This document shows, piece by piece, positions 41,564 through 43,234 of a DNA stretch of 43,234 nucleotides. Positions within the stretch are counted from its first letter, which is position 1. Every line of letters begins with the position of its first letter. Both the position numbers and the translations under genes were made by a program. Source of the stretch: Cellulosimicrobium funkei (GTDB lineage Bacteria; Actinomycetota; Actinomycetes; Actinomycetales; Cellulomonadaceae); the NCBI RefSeq assembly GCF_001019615.1, contig NZ_JNBQ01000031.1, positions 1-43,234 of the forward strand, in the 5' to 3' direction. The notes under the pieces were generated by a model, which was not told the DNA's origin, made no database searches, and worked only from the letters and a program-made list of their open reading frames with translations.

Positions 41564-41596
41564 GACGGCCCGCACCCCTCGAGGGTGCGGGCCGTC
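41564..41596. terminator. Strong hairpin after ssrA, shared with the convergent gene
   Basis: GACGGCCCGCACCC (41564-41577), loop CTCGA and GGGTGCGGGCCGTC (41583-41596) form a perfect 14-bp stem that can extend by three more pairs. It starts 11 bases after the tmRNA end and is followed by TCGTCGTCCC. The minus-strand gene ends at 41637, so it can act for both directions. Confidence 0.75.
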
Positions 41597-41636
41597 GTCG
41601 TCCCGGCAGGTGGTCGTGATCCGACACGGTCGCCCG

Positions 41637-41999
41637 TCACCACCCGTGCTGCGCCCAGGCGGCGGCCGCCTCCTCGCCGTCGAGCCACTCGACCCGCAGC
41701 CGGCGCCCCCGCACGACGAGGCCGCCGCCGTCCTCGCGCGGGAGCGGCGGCGCCTCGGGGTCGTCGCTGTACAGGTCCTCCGTCAGGGCCGCGTCGGCGT
41801 CGTCCAGGTGGGCACGCCACTGGACGCGCGGCTCGGGGTTCACGTGCCGCGGGAAGGCGGACGGCCCGACGGTGTCCCAGTGCGTGCACACGCGCGTCAC
41901 GAGGTGCCCGACCGGTCGCGGCTCGCCGTCGTCCGGCTCGTGCCAGAGGCGCGCGACGCGCCCGGTCGACGGGGTCTCGGCGATCGTCGGGTCAGTCAT
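41637..41999 (-). CDS. Small uncharacterised protein
   Basis: 120 residues, not recognised. No membrane segment or signal peptide. Notable stretches are VARLWHEPDDGEPRPVGHLVTRVCTHWDTVGPSAFPRHVNPEPRVQW in the N-half and LVVRGRRLRVEWLDGEEAAAAWAQHGW at the end. It is aromatic-rich with one cysteine. The ATG at 41999 lies inside the end of the DUF4349 gene (8-base overlap), so it is translated by coupling to that gene. The frame stays open upstream through the DUF4349 gene, but that part is not coding in this frame. It is convergent with ssrA. Confidence 0.7.
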   Translation of the reverse strand: MTDPTIAETPSTGRVARLWHEPDDGEPRPVGHLVTRVCTHWDTVGPSAFPRHVNPEPRVQWRAHLDDADAALTEDLYSDDPEAPPLPREDGGGLVVRGRRLRVEWLDGEEAAAAWAQHGW

Positions 42000-42975
42000 G
42001 GGTGGATGCCCCGACGAGCGGCCCGCGGCTCGCGGCGGGGGCGTCGGGTCCGTCGTCGGGCCCCGGACGGTCGGCGTCGGCCGACGGCGTGCCACCGTCC
42101 TGGGCTCGCCGCCGGAACCGCCGCAGGACCCAGCGCACGACGAGCAGCACCACCCCGGCGACCACGAGCCACGGCAGCAGTGCACCGAGGACGACGACGA
42201 GCCCGTTGAGCGTGGAGAGCAGGGCGTTCCAGCCGTTCTGCAGGCCCCCGAGGAAGCCGCCGGGGGCGAGCCGCTCGGTCGGCACGACCTCCACGACGGT
42301 GACGTGCAGGGTCGACATCGAGACCTGGTCCGTGAGCGCCGCTCGCTGCGACTGGAGCGACTCGAGCTCGGCCTGTCGTGTCGTCAGCTCCTGCTCCGCG
42401 GCGAGCAGGTCCGCGGTCGTGGCGGCGTCGCCCATGAGCGTGCGCAGCCGTTCCACGGACGTCGTCAGGGCGTCGACCCGGGCGTCGAGGTCGCGTGCGG
42501 TCCCGGTCACGTCGACGGCCTCGATCGAGAGGTCGCGCACCTCACCCACCTGGTCGAGGGCGTCGACGGTGGCGGTCGTCTGCGTCGACGGCACCCGGAT
42601 CGTCAGCTCCGCGGACGCGCGCGCGTCGCCCTCGGGCTCGGACTGCCGCCGGCTCTCGACCCGGCCGCCCGCGCTCTCCGCGAGGTCGGCGACCGCGTCG
42701 GCCGCGACCGCCGGGTCGTCGGCCACGACCGTGACCGACCCCGTGGTGACGATCTCCCGCTCCGCCGCGGCGACGGCGTCCTCGTCGCCCGGGGCGATCC
42801 CCGAGGCCACGTCCTCGGCGGCGTCCGTGCCGCCGCCCTCCGCGACCTCCGAGACCGCGCCGCCGTCGTCCTCGGAGAGGGACGCCATGTCGCCCGAGGA
42901 CGCGGTGCAGCCCGCCAGGAGAGCGCCGCCGAGCAGGAGCGTCGCGACGACGGCGAGGGGGCGAGTGGTCCGCAT
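41992..42975 (-). CDS. DUF4349 lipoprotein
   Basis: 327 residues. The lipobox LLGGALLAGC puts the lipidated cysteine at position 23, so the protein is anchored outside the membrane. After a Gly/Asp/Glu-rich linker comes the DUF4349 domain: REIVTTGSVTVVADDPAVAADAVADLAESAGGRVESRRQSEPEGD, ASAELTIRVPS, then the coiled coil TSVERLRTLMGDAATTADLLAAEQELTTRQAELESLQSQRAALTDQVSMSTLHVTV. A C-terminal helix (TLNGLVVVLGALLPWLVVAGVVLLVV) and a basic stretch follow. Function is unknown. ATG 42975 (MRTTRPLA) was chosen because it begins the signal peptide and has TACTCT six bases upstream; the frame is open further upstream. Confidence 0.9.
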   Translation of the reverse strand: MRTTRPLAVVATLLLGGALLAGCTASSGDMASLSEDDGGAVSEVAEGGGTDAAEDVASGIAPGDEDAVAAAEREIVTTGSVTVVADDPAVAADAVADLAESAGGRVESRRQSEPEGDARASAELTIRVPSTQTTATVDALDQVGEVRDLSIEAVDVTGTARDLDARVDALTTSVERLRTLMGDAATTADLLAAEQELTTRQAELESLQSQRAALTDQVSMSTLHVTVVEVVPTERLAPGGFLGGLQNGWNALLSTLNGLVVVLGALLPWLVVAGVVLLVVRWVLRRFRRRAQDGGTPSADADRPGPDDGPDAPAASRGPLVGASTHD

Positions 42976-42981
42976 GCTGCG

Positions 42982-42987
42982 AGAGTA
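42982..42987 (-). promoter_or_regulatory. -10 element for the DUF4349 gene (leaderless)
   Basis: On the minus strand TACTCT ends six bases before the ATG at 42975, with no Shine-Dalgarno, indicating a leaderless transcript. Confidence 0.5.
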
Positions 42988-43113
42988 GGGGGCCAAGCGT
43001 GCGAACCGGACACCGCGCGCGACATCGTGACCGTCTTGTGAACTGGTCGTGATCCAACCGCAGCGCGACACCCCGGACCGTGGACGGCGGCGCGGTCCCG
43101 GGCCCCGGCACGG

Positions 43114-43119
43114 CAGGAT
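43114..43119 (+). promoter_or_regulatory. -10-like element for the PfkB kinase gene
   Basis: CAGGAT ends six bases before the GTG at 43126, again with no Shine-Dalgarno. Its first base departs from the usual T, so it would be a weaker element. Confidence 0.35.
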
Positions 43120-43125
43120 GGGTGC

Positions 43126-43234
43126 GTGCTCGTGTGCTGCGGTCTCGTGACCCTCGACGTCGTCCAGGTCGTCGACGCGCTGCCGCGACCTGACGAGAAG
43201 GTCGTCGCGCGGTCCGTCGCCGCGACCTCGGGGG
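43126..43234 (+). CDS. PfkB-family carbohydrate kinase (5' part only)
   Basis: Only the first 36 codons are present; the gene continues past the right edge. The visible MLVCCGLVTLDVVQVVDALP, followed by RPDEKVVARSVAATSG, matches the N-terminal strand and substrate region of PfkB/ribokinase-type sugar kinases, and most resembles the ketohexokinase-like group (GLVTLDV, VVDALP). The substrate cannot be told without the rest. GTG 43126 starts exactly at the conserved strand and has a -10-like CAGGAT six bases upstream. It is divergent from the DUF4349 gene, with 150 bases between them. Confidence 0.75.
   Translation, partial: MLVCCGLVTLDVVQVVDALPRPDEKVVARSVAATSG

Noticed and set aside
41374-41889. 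Minus-strand open frame of 171 codons overlapping the tmRNA
   Set aside because: It crosses the 3' half of ssrA, whose structure and tag are clear, and then runs in the wrong frame opposite or over the small gene at 41637-41999.
1-43234. CRISPR arrays, insertion sequences, integrases, toxin-antitoxin or phage-defence genes
   Set aside because: None was recognised on either strand; no regularly spaced repeats other than the short intergenic cluster and the LCP tail array.

Overview
The window is 43 kb of very GC-rich DNA from an actinobacterium. GTG starts, codons ending in G or C, an acyl-CoA carboxylase with an epsilon subunit, a Tad pilus locus, FtsEX and a tmRNA tag reading ADNKRTDFALAA all fit. 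I infer the order Micrococcales, perhaps near Cellulomonas or Cellulosimicrobium, from gene content and style only. I see no insertion sequence, phage gene, CRISPR array, tRNA or rRNA. It reads as ordinary chromosome with a few accessory islands.

Layout. Positions 1-6169 (minus strand) hold a respiratory nitrate cluster in the order regulator, narK, narG, narH, with narH running off the left edge. The narK leader is rich in inverted repeats. Positions 6261-9520 carry a NUDIX hydrolase and two drug-efflux-type MFS transporters. Positions 9521-10010 have no gene but hold a large inverted repeat. Positions 10011-18738 (minus) form an extended acyl-CoA carboxylase region: accD (beta), an uncharacterised acidic protein, accE (epsilon), a membrane protein, a DUF885 metallopeptidase, an AEC transporter, maf, and accA (biotin carboxylase plus biotin carrier). 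The biotin ligase birA, which loads biotin onto AccA, is divergent from accD across a promoter with a perfect inverted repeat. Positions 19843-28263 are mixed: an intergenic repeat cluster, a class III cyclase, an SRAP protein, a Bcr/CflA transporter, a secreted phytase-like/glycerophosphodiesterase fusion, an LCP wall-polymer ligase and an aminotransferase.

Positions 28466-33225 are a compact Tad pilus operon (tadA, tadB, tadC, a small pilin-like protein, two TadE-like proteins and a TadG-like protein), closed by a hairpin with a T-rich tail. Directly after it come a secreted WxL-like protein with its own promoter and a DUF916 WxL-interacting membrane protein. Together these look like a surface-adhesion island and are the most interesting part of the window. 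Positions 35384-41553 are core: prfB, ftsE, ftsX, an M23 peptidase with coiled coil that FtsEX probably controls, smpB, a small DoxX-like membrane protein, and ssrA (tmRNA). SmpB and tmRNA act together in ribosome rescue. The right end has a small unknown gene coupled to a DUF4349 lipoprotein, and the first 36 codons of a PfkB-type sugar kinase.

A recurring feature is a -10-like hexamer 5-7 bases before a start codon that has no Shine-Dalgarno sequence (LCP, cyclase, accD, Bcr/CflA, DUF4349, PfkB and others). This points to many leaderless mRNAs and was used to choose several starts.
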